This document shows, piece after piece, positions 16,553 to 25,981 of a DNA stretch of 45,962 nucleotides. Made by a program: the position numbers and the translations under genes. The DNA comes from UBA8752 sp042095055 (GTDB lineage Bacteria > Bacteroidota > Bacteroidia > Flavobacteriales_D > Sanyastnellaceae). Positions within the stretch are counted from its first letter, which is position 1. The number at the start of each line of letters is the position of its first letter. The stretch covers positions 1 through 45,962 of the forward strand of contig JBELBZ010000019.1 in NCBI GenBank assembly GCA_042095055.1. Direction: 5' to 3'. Under the pieces are notes generated by a model. The model made no database searches, had not been told where the DNA came from, and saw only the letters and a program-made list of their open reading frames with translations.

Positions 16553-17836
16553 ATGCGCGATTCCATCATTGCAGATTTGATTCAACAGGAGCAGGTGCGC
16601 CAGACCAATGGCGTAGAACTGATCGCTTCTGAGAATTATGCCAGTGACCAGGTCATGGAGGCCCAAGGTTCTGTATTGACCAACAAATACGCCGAAGGCT
16701 TGCCTGGTAAACGGTACTACGGTGGATGCGCTGTGGTCGACGAAGTTGAAGACATCGCCCGACAGCGTTTATGCGCGCTCTTCGGCGCAGAATGGGCCAA
16801 CGTGCAGCCGCACAGTGGGGCCAACGCCAACAGTGCGGTTATGTTGGCTTGTCTCAAGCCAGGGGACAAGATCATGGGCTTTGACCTGGCCCATGGGGGA
16901 CACCTGACCCACGGTTCCCCTGTGAACTTCTCAGGCAAGCTGTACGATCCGGTTTTTTATGGCGTAGAGGAAGAAACGGGTATCATCGACATGGACAAGG
17001 TGGCCGAGACCGCTGAGCGGGAGAAGCCCAAGCTGCTGATTTGTGGCGCCTCTGCGTACAGCCGGGATTGGGATTACGCCCGCTTTCGAGAGATTGCCGA
17101 TAGCGTGGGCGCCCTGCTTTTGGCGGACATCAGTCATCCTTCTGGATTGATTGCGACGGGATTGCTCAAGGATCCCATTCCGCATTGTCACATCGTCACT
17201 TCTACCACGCACAAAACCTTGCGCGGTCCGCGTGGAGGCATCATCATGGTGGGGAAGGACATGGAGAATCCTTGGGGATTGACCACCCAAAAGGGAACCG
17301 TGCGCAAGCTGTCGTCTCTGTTGGATAGCGCGGTGTTCCCCGGGATGCAGGGCGGCCCACTGGAACACGTGATTGCGGGCAAAGCCGTGGCATTCGGAGA
17401 AGCTTTAGAGCCTGCTTACAAGGCCTATACCCAACAAGTGGTGCGCAATGCCCAAGCGATGGCCAATGCCTTTACTGACCGGGGATATCACCTCATCAGT
17501 GGAGGTACAGACAACCACTTAATGCTCATTGACTTGCGCAATAAGGACGTCACAGGTAAAGCAGCGGATGCTGCTTTGGGAGCGGCGCACATTACGGTCA
17601 ATAAAAACATGGTGCCGTTCGATACCCGCAGTCCATTTGTGACGTCCGGCATTCGTGTAGGAACCCCCGCTGTCACCACGCGCGGCATGGTAGAGTCCGA
17701 TATGGAACAGTTGGTCGCTTGGATGGATGACGTCATCTGCAATCCCGAGGATGCGGCAATGATTGCCAAAGTGGGCGGTGCGGTCAATGCCCGTATGGCC
17801 CAGTTGCCTTTGTTTGCTGAACCCGTGACGGCCTGA
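16553..17836 (+). CDS. glyA: Serine hydroxymethyltransferase
   Basis: 427 residues, the usual length. Conserved features include GVELIASENYAS, the KYAEGLPGKRYYGG tetrahydrofolate/substrate region, ANVQPHSGANANSAV, HGGHLTHGS and the PLP lysine in TSTTHKTLRGPRGG (the K in THKT). It interconverts serine and glycine with transfer of a one-carbon unit to tetrahydrofolate. It begins a run in which the next gene (cutC) starts 4 bp after its stop. An orphan purU remnant, also a one-carbon gene, is present in the window but not adjacent. Confidence 0.97.
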   Translation: MRDSIIADLIQQEQVRQTNGVELIASENYASDQVMEAQGSVLTNKYAEGLPGKRYYGGCAVVDEVEDIARQRLCALFGAEWANVQPHSGANANSAVMLACLKPGDKIMGFDLAHGGHLTHGSPVNFSGKLYDPVFYGVEEETGIIDMDKVAETAEREKPKLLICGASAYSRDWDYARFREIADSVGALLLADISHPSGLIATGLLKDPIPHCHIVTSTTHKTLRGPRGGIIMVGKDMENPWGLTTQKGTVRKLSSLLDSAVFPGMQGGPLEHVIAGKAVAFGEALEPAYKAYTQQVVRNAQAMANAFTDRGYHLISGGTDNHLMLIDLRNKDVTGKAADAALGAAHITVNKNMVPFDTRSPFVTSGIRVGTPAVTTRGMVESDMEQLVAWMDDVICNPEDAAMIAKVGGAVNARMAQLPLFAEPVTA

Positions 17837-17839
17837 TTT

Positions 17840-18553
17840 ATGGCGGAGTGCCGCGTTGAGGTTGTGGCCTCCACCCCAGAGGATGTTTGCCTTGCCGCAG
17901 AGGGAGGAGCAGACCGGGTGGAGTTTTGTACGCACCTCGCATCGGGCGGTCTTACTCCCGGAAGGGGGCTGGTAGAAGAGGCCTTGGTGATGGCCCGGCA
18001 ATTGGGCTTGGGCTTCAGGGTGTTGGTCCGTCCGAGGGAAGGAGATTTCGTGTACTCTAGGGCCGAAAAAAGGGCCATTCTGAGGGAGTCCGAAGGATTG
18101 CTCGGCTTGGGGGTTGACCGGGTGGTGACCGGTGGATTGGACCAGAATGGTGCACCTGATTTGGATTTGCTTGCCACGCTGAATCAATCTGTGGGATTGG
18201 ACAATGTGGTGTTTCACCGTGCAGCCGATGAAGCAGCTGGAGCAACAGACGCTGCGGCCATTCTGCGCAATGCGGGGGTCAAGGCGGTCCTGACGAGCGG
18301 TGGGGCGCTCAAGGCGGTGGATGGATTAGAACGGATCCGATTGTGGTCAAACTCAGGGTTGCAGGTGATTGCTGGAGCTGGTGTTTTGCCTGCCCACGCT
18401 CAAGCCTTGGTTGAAGCTGGTGTTGAGGCGGTGCATGCCAGCTGTCGGGTCCCTGTTGCAACCCATGGGAAATCAGTGCTGTTTGACCGCAGCCGGACGG
18501 AAGTGTCTGCCGCCCAAGTGGCTGAATTGGTGGCCGCTGTTCGCAGCATTTGA
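17840..18553 (+). CDS. cutC: CutC-family protein
   Basis: 237 residues, starting three bases after the glyA stop. The TIM-barrel family pattern is clear: RVEVVASTPEDVCLAAEGGADRVEFC at the start, LTPGRGLVEEALV, FRVLVRPREGDFVYS, VVTGGL, VVFHRAADEA, KAVLTSGGAL and HASCRVP at the end. CutC was named for copper homeostasis, but the biochemical role is not settled and a copper function is not evident from sequence. Operon position after glyA and 13 bp before the GH20 gene. Confidence 0.9.
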   Translation: MAECRVEVVASTPEDVCLAAEGGADRVEFCTHLASGGLTPGRGLVEEALVMARQLGLGFRVLVRPREGDFVYSRAEKRAILRESEGLLGLGVDRVVTGGLDQNGAPDLDLLATLNQSVGLDNVVFHRAADEAAGATDAAAILRNAGVKAVLTSGGALKAVDGLERIRLWSNSGLQVIAGAGVLPAHAQALVEAGVEAVHASCRVPVATHGKSVLFDRSRTEVSAAQVAELVAAVRSI

Positions 18554-18566
18554 CGACCTTGGGCGC

Positions 18567-20831
18567 ATGAAGCGTTCCCGTATTTCTTTCTTGGTTGCCT
18601 GTCTGTCTTTGGCTGTGGTGATGGTTTCCTGTGGCCCTGATGGTGCGCTTCCCAAAGGTGGAGTCGAGGGGTTGATTCCGATGCCCCAGTCTGTGGCAAT
18701 GGGCAGTGGGGACCTAGAATGTAATGGGAGCCTCCATGTCATTTGGCCCGAAGATTGGGAAGCCGAACAGGACGTTGTGTCGCGCTGGCTTGAAAACGCA
18801 GGCATCGCCATGGACCCCCAATCGCCCTCGACCATTCGATTCTCAAGGACTGAGGACGTGGAGGGAGCAGAAGGAGCGGAGGCGTACCGTCTAAATGTGG
18901 AACGCAGTGAGGTGGTGGTGGAAGCCGCCACAGGAGCAGGGTTGTTTCGCGGTTGGATGACTTTGCGCAAGCTGCTGCCGGTCGAATGTGAGTCCGGCTG
19001 CCCTGAGGGGTTTGTGTTGCCGGCGGTGTCTGTGGTTGACGCGCCTTTTTTCGATCACCGCGGATTGCTTTTGGACGGTTGCCGGCATTTCCAAGACGTG
19101 GCTTTTGTCAAGAAGCAAGTTGACTTGCTGGCATTGCACGGTATGAACGTGCTGCATTGGCACCTCACCGAAGACCAAGGCTGGCGCATCGAGATCAAGG
19201 CCCTTCCACGGTTGACTTCATTGGGCGCATGGAGGGAGGAAGCAGATGGCACGCGCCACGGGGGGTATTATTCTCAGGAGGAGATTCGAGAGGTGGTGGC
19301 CTATGCAGCTGCCCGTCACATCGAGGTGATTCCCGAGATAGAGATGCCCGGACACAGTTCTGCAGCCTTGGCGGCGTACCCTGAATTGGGGTGCACTGGA
19401 TTGCCCTTGGAAGTTCCCGCACGTTGGGGCGTTTTCAAGGACATCTATTGCGCGGGCAACGACAGCACTTTTGGATTCTTGGAGGCTGTTTTGGATGAGG
19501 TGGTGGAACTGTTTCCCAGCCCACGGATTCACATCGGAGGAGATGAAGCCCCCAAGGTCCGTTGGTCGTCTTGCAAAAAATGCCAGCGCAGGATGGCCCA
19601 AGAAGGCCTGCAGGATGAGGAGGAGCTGCAGCGTTGGTTCATCGAGCGCATGGGCCAATACCTGGCCTCCAAAGGCAAAACAATCATCGGTTGGGATGAG
19701 ATTCTCGAAGGAGGCTTGCCAGAGGGCGCTGCGGTGCAGAGTTGGCGTGGTATGGGGGGCGCTGCGGAGGCGGTGCACCTGGGGGCCGATGTGATTGTAT
19801 CGCCCACGAGCCATTGCTATTTGGACTACCCCTTGCGCAGCACGGACTTGGAAGAGGCGTACAGCTTCAATCCGCTGCCCGACTCCCTCTCGCATGGCCC
19901 TGGACGCATTCTCGGAGGAGAGGGCAACATGTGGACGGAACATGCGCCCCAAGAACTTGTGGAGTCCAAGGTGTATCCGCGACTGACGGCGCTGTCCGAG
20001 GTGTATTGGAGCGGCCCCAATCGCACCACTCAACCGAAGGCTTACACGGATTTTCTCGCCCGTTTGGATGCCCATTACGTCAGGTTGGATGCCATGGACG
20101 TGGACTATGGTTTGGAATCTCCGCCCTTTGCCTTGGAAACAGCAGCGGGCGCAAATGGTGCATTGTCGGCTGAGGTGATCGCCTTGGGGCGAGGCGTGAC
20201 GGGCAGAGGCCTGTGGACAGGGACTGATCCGGATTCCGTAAGCTCGGGGGTGCCTTTTGAAGTGCTCGGCCCGGGTGAGGTGGTGATGGAGGTGGGGCGC
20301 AGGGGAAAGTGGACCGGACAACAGGTGGCTTTCCCCTTGGATGGGCACGACGCCGCATTCAAGCCGCTGATGCTGTCTTATGCGCCCAGTCCATGGTACA
20401 CCGGAGGAGGGAATGGTGCACTGGTCGATGGTAAAATCGGGTCATCTGACTTCCGGGATGGCGCTTGGCAAGCTCAACAGGGGGTGGACATGACCGCTAC
20501 AGTGGATTTGGGCGCTCCGCAAACCATTGAGGAAGTGGCCACCGGTGTCTACCTGTACCAGGATGCTTGGATATTTCTCCCGGCCAGTGTTTTGTGGGAA
20601 GGGTCGGAAGACGGAAAGCAATGGAGCACCTTGGCCAGGATCGCACCGGGCGATGTTTTGGCACGTGATGACCGACAACAGCGCATGGCCCTCAAAGCCG
20701 TTGTGAGGCCGGGCGCTCCGCAGGCTCAATTTGTGCGCATGACGGTGACCAATGCGGGACCATGTCCTGATTGGCACGCGGCCGCCGGATCTGAAAGCTG
20801 GCTCTTTCTCGATGAGATCACGGTGCGATAA
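18567..20831 (+). CDS. GH20 beta-N-acetylhexosaminidase lipoprotein with C-terminal carbohydrate-binding-like domain
   Basis: 754 residues from ATG 18567, which yields a signal segment (MKRSRISFLVACLSLAVVMVSC) ending in a lipobox. Residues 30-160 are the GH20b-type N-terminal domain (IPMPQSV.., YRLNVERSEVVVEA, GLFRGWMTLRKLLP), then the catalytic barrel with DHRGLLLDGCRHF, NVLHWHLTEDQGWRIEI, IEVIPEIEMPGHSSAALAAY and the catalytic Asp-Glu pair in HIGGDEAPK. GEGNMWTEH follows. The last 170 residues (WQAQQGVDMTATVDLG, FLPASVLWEGSEDGKQW) resemble an F5/8 type C carbohydrate-binding domain. It would release N-acetylglucosamine from chitin or glycan fragments at the outer membrane. Confidence 0.93.
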   Translation: MKRSRISFLVACLSLAVVMVSCGPDGALPKGGVEGLIPMPQSVAMGSGDLECNGSLHVIWPEDWEAEQDVVSRWLENAGIAMDPQSPSTIRFSRTEDVEGAEGAEAYRLNVERSEVVVEAATGAGLFRGWMTLRKLLPVECESGCPEGFVLPAVSVVDAPFFDHRGLLLDGCRHFQDVAFVKKQVDLLALHGMNVLHWHLTEDQGWRIEIKALPRLTSLGAWREEADGTRHGGYYSQEEIREVVAYAAARHIEVIPEIEMPGHSSAALAAYPELGCTGLPLEVPARWGVFKDIYCAGNDSTFGFLEAVLDEVVELFPSPRIHIGGDEAPKVRWSSCKKCQRRMAQEGLQDEEELQRWFIERMGQYLASKGKTIIGWDEILEGGLPEGAAVQSWRGMGGAAEAVHLGADVIVSPTSHCYLDYPLRSTDLEEAYSFNPLPDSLSHGPGRILGGEGNMWTEHAPQELVESKVYPRLTALSEVYWSGPNRTTQPKAYTDFLARLDAHYVRLDAMDVDYGLESPPFALETAAGANGALSAEVIALGRGVTGRGLWTGTDPDSVSSGVPFEVLGPGEVVMEVGRRGKWTGQQVAFPLDGHDAAFKPLMLSYAPSPWYTGGGNGALVDGKIGSSDFRDGAWQAQQGVDMTATVDLGAPQTIEEVATGVYLYQDAWIFLPASVLWEGSEDGKQWSTLARIAPGDVLARDDRQQRMALKAVVRPGAPQAQFVRMTVTNAGPCPDWHAAAGSESWLFLDEITVR

Positions 20832-20955
20832 AAGTCAAAAGAGGGTGAGGTAATGTTCCGGAGCGCATGGCGTAACAATTCCTTTACTCATAGCTCATTT
20901 TACCTTCTCGTTCTTGTCGCAAAGCCCGGCGTATTTCGCCGTTCAAAACGCGAAC

Positions 20956-22515
20956 ATGAAATACATCTGTACCCTTTTCTCTTTTCTTGTCCTGACTTCA
21001 GTGGCCCATTCCCAATGTGATTGCCCTCCCATCGCTGACCGTCCGATTGTCAATGTGGCATCCGGAGGCTCTGGCACGACGACTTGGACCTGCGCCAACA
21101 CTTACGTTTTGGACGGCTATGTCTTCGTTCAGGCCGGACAGGTACTGACGATCGAAGCAGGTACTGTAGTGAAAGGCGCTGCTGGATCTGGTGTGGATGC
21201 TGCGGCCCTGATTGTGTCCCGTGATGGACAAATCCTTGCAGAAGGAACGGCAGATTGTCCCATTGTCATGACCTACGAAGGCGATCCTTTGGACGGTTCC
21301 ATCTCTTATGATACACGCGGCCAGTGGGGCGGTTTGATCGTCTTGGGCAATGCCACCACCAATTTTGGAGGTTTGGCACAAGTAGAGGGCATTCCATCCG
21401 ACAATGACCAGGCCTCCTATGGTGGTGACGATGATGCTGACAACAGCGGCGTTTTGCGCTTTGTGTCCGTGCGCCATGGTGGTGCGGAATTGGGTGCAGC
21501 CAACGAAATCAATGGCATCACCTTTGCCGGTGTCGGTTCAGGTACCATTGTCGAAAACGTAGAAGTGGTGTCCAACTTGGACGACGGCATCGAGTTTTTC
21601 GGTGGTTCGGTTTCCGTAAAAAATGCCGTGGTGGCCTTTTGTGGCGACGACAGCTTTGACTGGGACCAAGGATATCACGGGCAGCTCAATGAAAATTGGC
21701 TCGCCATTCAGGACCAACCGGGTGCCATTGGTGACCGCGGAGGTGAATTGGATGGAGACGACTCTGACGACGGCAATGTCAGTTCAGATGAGATGCCTTT
21801 TTCCACACCCACAGTGGTCGGTTGGACCATCGTCGGCGTCGGTGGAGGCCAAGGTCTGTTGTTCCGGAATGGATCTGGAGGACACGTCTCCAATGCTGTC
21901 ATCGCCAACGTGGCTGAGGGCATTGAAATTGAGGACAAGGAGACCCCCATGGATGCCTTTGACCATTGGGTAAATGAGGACTTGACCTTGGGCAACATCA
22001 CCGTTTTGGGTGACGATGCCTTGGATTACGACGGCGAGGAAGTGGAAGATGGAGATGCGCAATTGGACGCCTATGCGGCGGACAATGGCATTGCCGTTGA
22101 CAACAGCTTAGAAGTGGACTACACCTTCGGTTTTAACGCCAGCGGAACTTCAGCTACCGACACCCTCGATTTGGAGTGTGGTTTGGGTTCTGGCCACGCA
22201 TGGGCTTTGGGTTGGACGTTCTGCGACGCCATCAATTTGTTTGGTGGCCAAGGCGGCGTCAGTAATGTGGCCGAGGGGGGATCCAAGCGCTTGGTCTTGT
22301 GGCCCAATCCCGCGTCTGGATCTGATGTGCATGTGGGCGGACTGGTCACTGGTGCAGAGCTGGAAGTGCGCAACGTGATGGGCAAAATCGTGTGGCAGGG
22401 TGCGGTTTCCGCTGGAACTGCTCTGCTGCCCGCAGCGACATGGTCCACCGGCACGTATATCTTGAGCTGGAACGAAGCTGGAGTACTTGGCCGCCAGCGT
22501 TTCATCGTTCAATAA
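20956..22515 (+). CDS. T9SS-exported right-handed beta-helix-like protein
   Basis: 519 residues; ATG 20956 gives a signal peptide (MKYICTLFSFLVLTSVAHSQ), preferred over the open frame 14 codons upstream. The middle has repeated short beta strands and Asp/Gly turns (GLIVLGNATTNFGG, LRFVSVRHGGAELG, TIVENVEVVSNLDDGIEFFG, VSVKNAVVAFCGDDSFDW), like parallel beta-helix proteins seen among T9SS cargo. A C-terminal sorting domain (KRLVLWPNPASGSDVHVGG, ELEVRNVMGKIVWQ, YILSWNEAGVLGRQRFIVQ) indicates export through the outer membrane. A hairpin (CGGCG 20927-20931 / CGCCG 20937-20941) lies in its leader. Function unknown. Confidence 0.8.
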   Translation: MKYICTLFSFLVLTSVAHSQCDCPPIADRPIVNVASGGSGTTTWTCANTYVLDGYVFVQAGQVLTIEAGTVVKGAAGSGVDAAALIVSRDGQILAEGTADCPIVMTYEGDPLDGSISYDTRGQWGGLIVLGNATTNFGGLAQVEGIPSDNDQASYGGDDDADNSGVLRFVSVRHGGAELGAANEINGITFAGVGSGTIVENVEVVSNLDDGIEFFGGSVSVKNAVVAFCGDDSFDWDQGYHGQLNENWLAIQDQPGAIGDRGGELDGDDSDDGNVSSDEMPFSTPTVVGWTIVGVGGGQGLLFRNGSGGHVSNAVIANVAEGIEIEDKETPMDAFDHWVNEDLTLGNITVLGDDALDYDGEEVEDGDAQLDAYAADNGIAVDNSLEVDYTFGFNASGTSATDTLDLECGLGSGHAWALGWTFCDAINLFGGQGGVSNVAEGGSKRLVLWPNPASGSDVHVGGLVTGAELEVRNVMGKIVWQGAVSAGTALLPAATWSTGTYILSWNEAGVLGRQRFIVQ

Positions 22516-22548
22516 GGCCGGAACGGAAGGGCGCGGTATCTTCCCGCC

Positions 22549-25059
22549 ATGCCCCGTTTCTTTTTTTTACTGCTTTTGACAGTGGCCATGAATGGGCCCG
22601 TTTTCCCACAAGGAGACGGGCCCATTTTGCGCCGCACCCTCCCACGTGATTTGAGCCACCACGGGTGCCGTCAGGCCCACCTTCCGGTTCAGGCGCTGTT
22701 GGCCCGCAGGAGCAGCGCGGCAGATGGGAATTTCGACATGTCAGGGTCATTGGCCCGGAGTGACTCCTTTGACATCACGCACTATGGCTTAGAGTTGGAC
22801 GTCACCGCCGCATCGTCCCTTCAGGTCACAGGGTCTGCCCACATCACGTTTGAGACTTTGGAACCAGGAGCGAACAACCTGTGGTTTGACCTCGAAGGCT
22901 CGCTGGATGTGGATTCATTGAGCTTAGATGGTGTGACTTGGGCATTTGATCAGATCGGAGACTCCGTGTTTGTTTCCGCTCCCGACGGAGGCTGGCAACC
23001 TGCCGGACCGCAAGTGGTGGGCCTGCATTACCATGGCCAACCGGGCAAGGATCCTTATTGGGGGGGCATGTACCTCACCGGGGACTACATCTTCAGCTTG
23101 GGCATAGGCCTGACCACCATTCCACCCAACCATGGAAAGGCTTGGTACCCTTGCTTTGACCAGTTCCGCGAGCGTTCTGCATACACCTACGGCATTACCA
23201 GTGCAGGGGGGAAACGCTTCCATGGCCAAGGACACCTGGTCCAGACCGACAGTTTGGGGGGAGATACCATCCGGCGCGTGTTTGACATGCCCCAGCCCAT
23301 ACCGACTTATTTGAGCGCCATTGCGGTGGCGGATTACCAAGACTGGGACACGACCCATGTGGGGACGTATGGAGAAGTGCCCATTCGCCTGACCGCCAAG
23401 GCGGCCAACCTCAATTTGATGAAGAACCGTTTTGCCGACCTCGGGGTCTGCATCGATGCGCTTGAGGACTGGTGGGGACCCCACGCTTGGGAGCGGGTTG
23501 GATATGTGATCACCACGGATGGAGCCATGGAGCACCCCACCAACATCGCTTACCCCTTGTCCATGTTGCAGCAGAGCAACTTCCAAAATGAAGGGCTGTA
23601 TGGCCATGAATTGGGACACCATTGGTGGGGCGATATGCTGTCGCCCTTGCTGCACAACCACATGTGGATCAAGGAGGGCTTTGCGGAGTATTCGAGCCAC
23701 TTGTTTGAAGAGTTGCTCAGTGGCCGTGAAGCCTTTGTGGAGATGGTCAAGGACAACCAGCAGTTTGTGTTGGAGCAGGCCCACATCGATGACCTCGGAT
23801 TTTGGGCGCTTTCGCCCATTCCCGATGCAGAGATTTATGGCCGGCACAGCTACAACAAAGGCGCTTCCGTGGTCCACAACTTGCGCAACTATTTGGGCGA
23901 TGACCTTTTTCGTTCGGGTGGGCAAGCGGTGCTGGCCACCCACTACGGTGGGGCCATGGACGACGTGATGCTTGAAGCGGCTTGGGAAGCGGCCACAGGC
24001 GTCGACCTGACGCCTTGGTTTGACGCCCACATTCGCCAACCTGGGTTCTCCACCTGGGTGCTCGACAGCACCTCGACCATGGGCCTCGGAGCGCCGACAG
24101 GGGCGGTCACGACGTTGTACCTCCAGCAGAAGCTGCGGGAATGCGACAACCACCATGAAAACGAACCCCTCGATGTCACGGTGTGGGACGCCGAAGGCAA
24201 CAGGGAAGTGGCCCAAATTGTGGTGGGCGGACAATACGCTACGGCCCAAGTCGTGACGGCCTTAGAGCCGGTCATGGTGGCGCTCAATGCGGAAGGCCGT
24301 TTGAACCAAGGCCGCATGGACCTCGATTATTGGATTTCAGAAACGTCTTCTTTGCAAAACCTGCCGTGGGTGGACATGCGCATCGGATGTGACGAGATCA
24401 CAGAGGGCGACAGTGCATTGGTCAGGGTGGAGCACCATTGGGCGGGACCTGACGGTGCAGCAGGGGAGACCCCTGCGGAAATGGCGCCGTACATGGAGGC
24501 CATCAGCAGCACCCATTTCTGGACCATCAGTGGCATTTGGCCTGAAGGGGGCCTTCTGTTGGATGCCCGGTTCACCTACCGTGGAGGAGATGAGGACGAA
24601 CTTGACTTTGACCTCTATGGCCAGACCGAGGCCGATGCGTTTTTGGCTTGGCGCGCAAGCCCTGCAGATCCGTGGGTAGAGTACCCAGACTATGAACTCC
24701 AGATGGGTTCTGCCTTCAATGGCAGTGGGGTGTTCAAGGTGTCGCGGTTGCGCCGAGGTCAATACGCCTTTGCCAATGGAGACGTGTCCGTGGGGGTGGC
24801 TTCTCCGGATGCTGGGGAATTCCCAACCGAAGGTGTATATCCCAATCCCGCCCGGGATGAGGTGCATGTGAGTTGGCCAGAGCAGGCCCGCACGCTTTCC
24901 GTGCAAGACGCCTCAGGGCGCGAAGTCCAAAGAATCCAAGTCACCAACCCTGGCCACAGGGTGTTGCCTGCTGCAGAATGGCCGCGGGGGACGGTCATGT
25001 TGGTTTGGATGGATGCCGATGGCGGGATGTGCGGAACATCGCGCTTGTTGCTGGAATAG
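22549..25059 (+). CDS. M1-family aminopeptidase-like T9SS protein
   Basis: 836 residues. The signal peptide is MPRFFFLLLLTVAMNGPVFPQ. An N-terminal beta-saddle (FDITHYGLELDVTA) leads into the M1 catalytic domain: substrate loop GAMEHPTN (a variant of GxMEN), zinc motif HELGHHWWGDM and third ligand Glu in KEGFAEYSSHL, about 20 residues downstream as in gluzincins. The region after residue 500 is beta-rich, followed by a T9SS sorting domain (EGVYPNPARDEVHVSWPEQ.., ending TSRLLLE). It should be a cell-surface or secreted zinc exopeptidase. It starts 33 bp after the beta-helix gene and is convergent with the beta-glucan operon. Confidence 0.9.
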   Translation: MPRFFFLLLLTVAMNGPVFPQGDGPILRRTLPRDLSHHGCRQAHLPVQALLARRSSAADGNFDMSGSLARSDSFDITHYGLELDVTAASSLQVTGSAHITFETLEPGANNLWFDLEGSLDVDSLSLDGVTWAFDQIGDSVFVSAPDGGWQPAGPQVVGLHYHGQPGKDPYWGGMYLTGDYIFSLGIGLTTIPPNHGKAWYPCFDQFRERSAYTYGITSAGGKRFHGQGHLVQTDSLGGDTIRRVFDMPQPIPTYLSAIAVADYQDWDTTHVGTYGEVPIRLTAKAANLNLMKNRFADLGVCIDALEDWWGPHAWERVGYVITTDGAMEHPTNIAYPLSMLQQSNFQNEGLYGHELGHHWWGDMLSPLLHNHMWIKEGFAEYSSHLFEELLSGREAFVEMVKDNQQFVLEQAHIDDLGFWALSPIPDAEIYGRHSYNKGASVVHNLRNYLGDDLFRSGGQAVLATHYGGAMDDVMLEAAWEAATGVDLTPWFDAHIRQPGFSTWVLDSTSTMGLGAPTGAVTTLYLQQKLRECDNHHENEPLDVTVWDAEGNREVAQIVVGGQYATAQVVTALEPVMVALNAEGRLNQGRMDLDYWISETSSLQNLPWVDMRIGCDEITEGDSALVRVEHHWAGPDGAAGETPAEMAPYMEAISSTHFWTISGIWPEGGLLLDARFTYRGGDEDELDFDLYGQTEADAFLAWRASPADPWVEYPDYELQMGSAFNGSGVFKVSRLRRGQYAFANGDVSVGVASPDAGEFPTEGVYPNPARDEVHVSWPEQARTLSVQDASGREVQRIQVTNPGHRVLPAAEWPRGTVMLVWMDADGGMCGTSRLLLE

Positions 25060-25075
25060 GTCCTTGTAAGGCCGT

Positions 25076-25960
25076 TTAGAACTTGCGTTTCCCTGTGGAG
25101 TCCCACAGGCCCCAAAACGCTCCGACGCTGCCTTCTGTGCCCACCTTCCAACCTTCGTCGAAGGCCGAGAAGTAAAACATCTCAATGTCCTCTTTTTGGG
25201 ACCAGCGCTGTGCGTTGATGAAGTATTTGAGCGCGTTTTCGTAACCCGGCTCGGCCACGCCGAGCGGATCACCTTCGCTGGGCCATCCGGTTTCGGTGAT
25301 GATGACTTTTTTGCCTTTGGCCGCTTGCTTTGCTTGGTAGTACATCTGTTTCATGTAGAGCAATGCATAATCGATGTGGCACCCTTCCCAATAAGGATAG
25401 CAGTTGGCCAAGATCACATCGCACGCCTCGGCAATGGCGGGGCGGTTGGTGAATTCGTAATAGGCATCCACATAACCCACAGGGGTGTCAGGCAGGGCTT
25501 CCTTGACCCGAAGGATGTATTCGAGGAGTTCGGACTCCTCCATTTCCTCTCGGTACATCACTTCATTGCCCACGGCTGCAACGTCGACGAACCCGGCGCG
25601 GGCCAATTCGATCAAGCGCGCGACCTCTTCCTCGTTTTTTTCCTTGTCCTCACCCAACCAGGCGCCTACCAGCGTTTTGAGACCATATTCCCGCGCCAGC
25701 TGGGGAATCATGTCGTTTCCTTCGGTGCAGGAGAAAACACGGATCCAACGGGTATGGGGTTGAAGGAGGGCGAGCTTTCTGCGCACTTGCTCCTCTGAGA
25801 TGGGGTTCCCCGGCTCTTGTTCCCCCTCGTAAGGGCTGAAACAAATGCCGTGCATTTTGCTGTTCAACAGGTTGGCACACTCTTTCTGCAACGCCAGCTG
25901 ATCGAGCGCGTTGACTTCAGTCCCGGTGAGGGAGAGGACTTTTTCCTTGCGGTATGACAT
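25076..25960 (-). CDS. GH17-type beta-1,3-glucanase-like enzyme without signal peptide
   Basis: 294 residues starting MSYRKEKVLSLTGTEV, with no export signal, so it should be cytoplasmic. A TIM-barrel GH17 pattern is visible: GICFSPYEGEQEPG.., WIRVFSCTEGNDMI, VDVAAVGNEVM with the acid/base Glu, VDAYYEFTNRP, CYPYWEGCHID, and ITETGWPSEGD with the nucleophile Glu. The final region (EMFYFSAFDEGWKVG.., VGAFWGLWDSTGKRK) also fits. GH17 enzymes cut or transfer beta-1,3-glucan. As the last gene of the operon (21 bp after the transporter) it may act on imported laminari-oligosaccharides; a transglycosylase role is an alternative. Confidence 0.82.
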   Translation of the reverse strand: MSYRKEKVLSLTGTEVNALDQLALQKECANLLNSKMHGICFSPYEGEQEPGNPISEEQVRRKLALLQPHTRWIRVFSCTEGNDMIPQLAREYGLKTLVGAWLGEDKEKNEEEVARLIELARAGFVDVAAVGNEVMYREEMEESELLEYILRVKEALPDTPVGYVDAYYEFTNRPAIAEACDVILANCYPYWEGCHIDYALLYMKQMYYQAKQAAKGKKVIITETGWPSEGDPLGVAEPGYENALKYFINAQRWSQKEDIEMFYFSAFDEGWKVGTEGSVGAFWGLWDSTGKRKF

Positions 25961-25981
25961 GACCGGTTTGGCGATCTTGGT

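Noticed and set aside
22924..24249. 441-codon minus-strand open frame
   Set aside because: Antisense to the M1 peptidase; composition is a mirror of the high-G+C codons and shows no domain.
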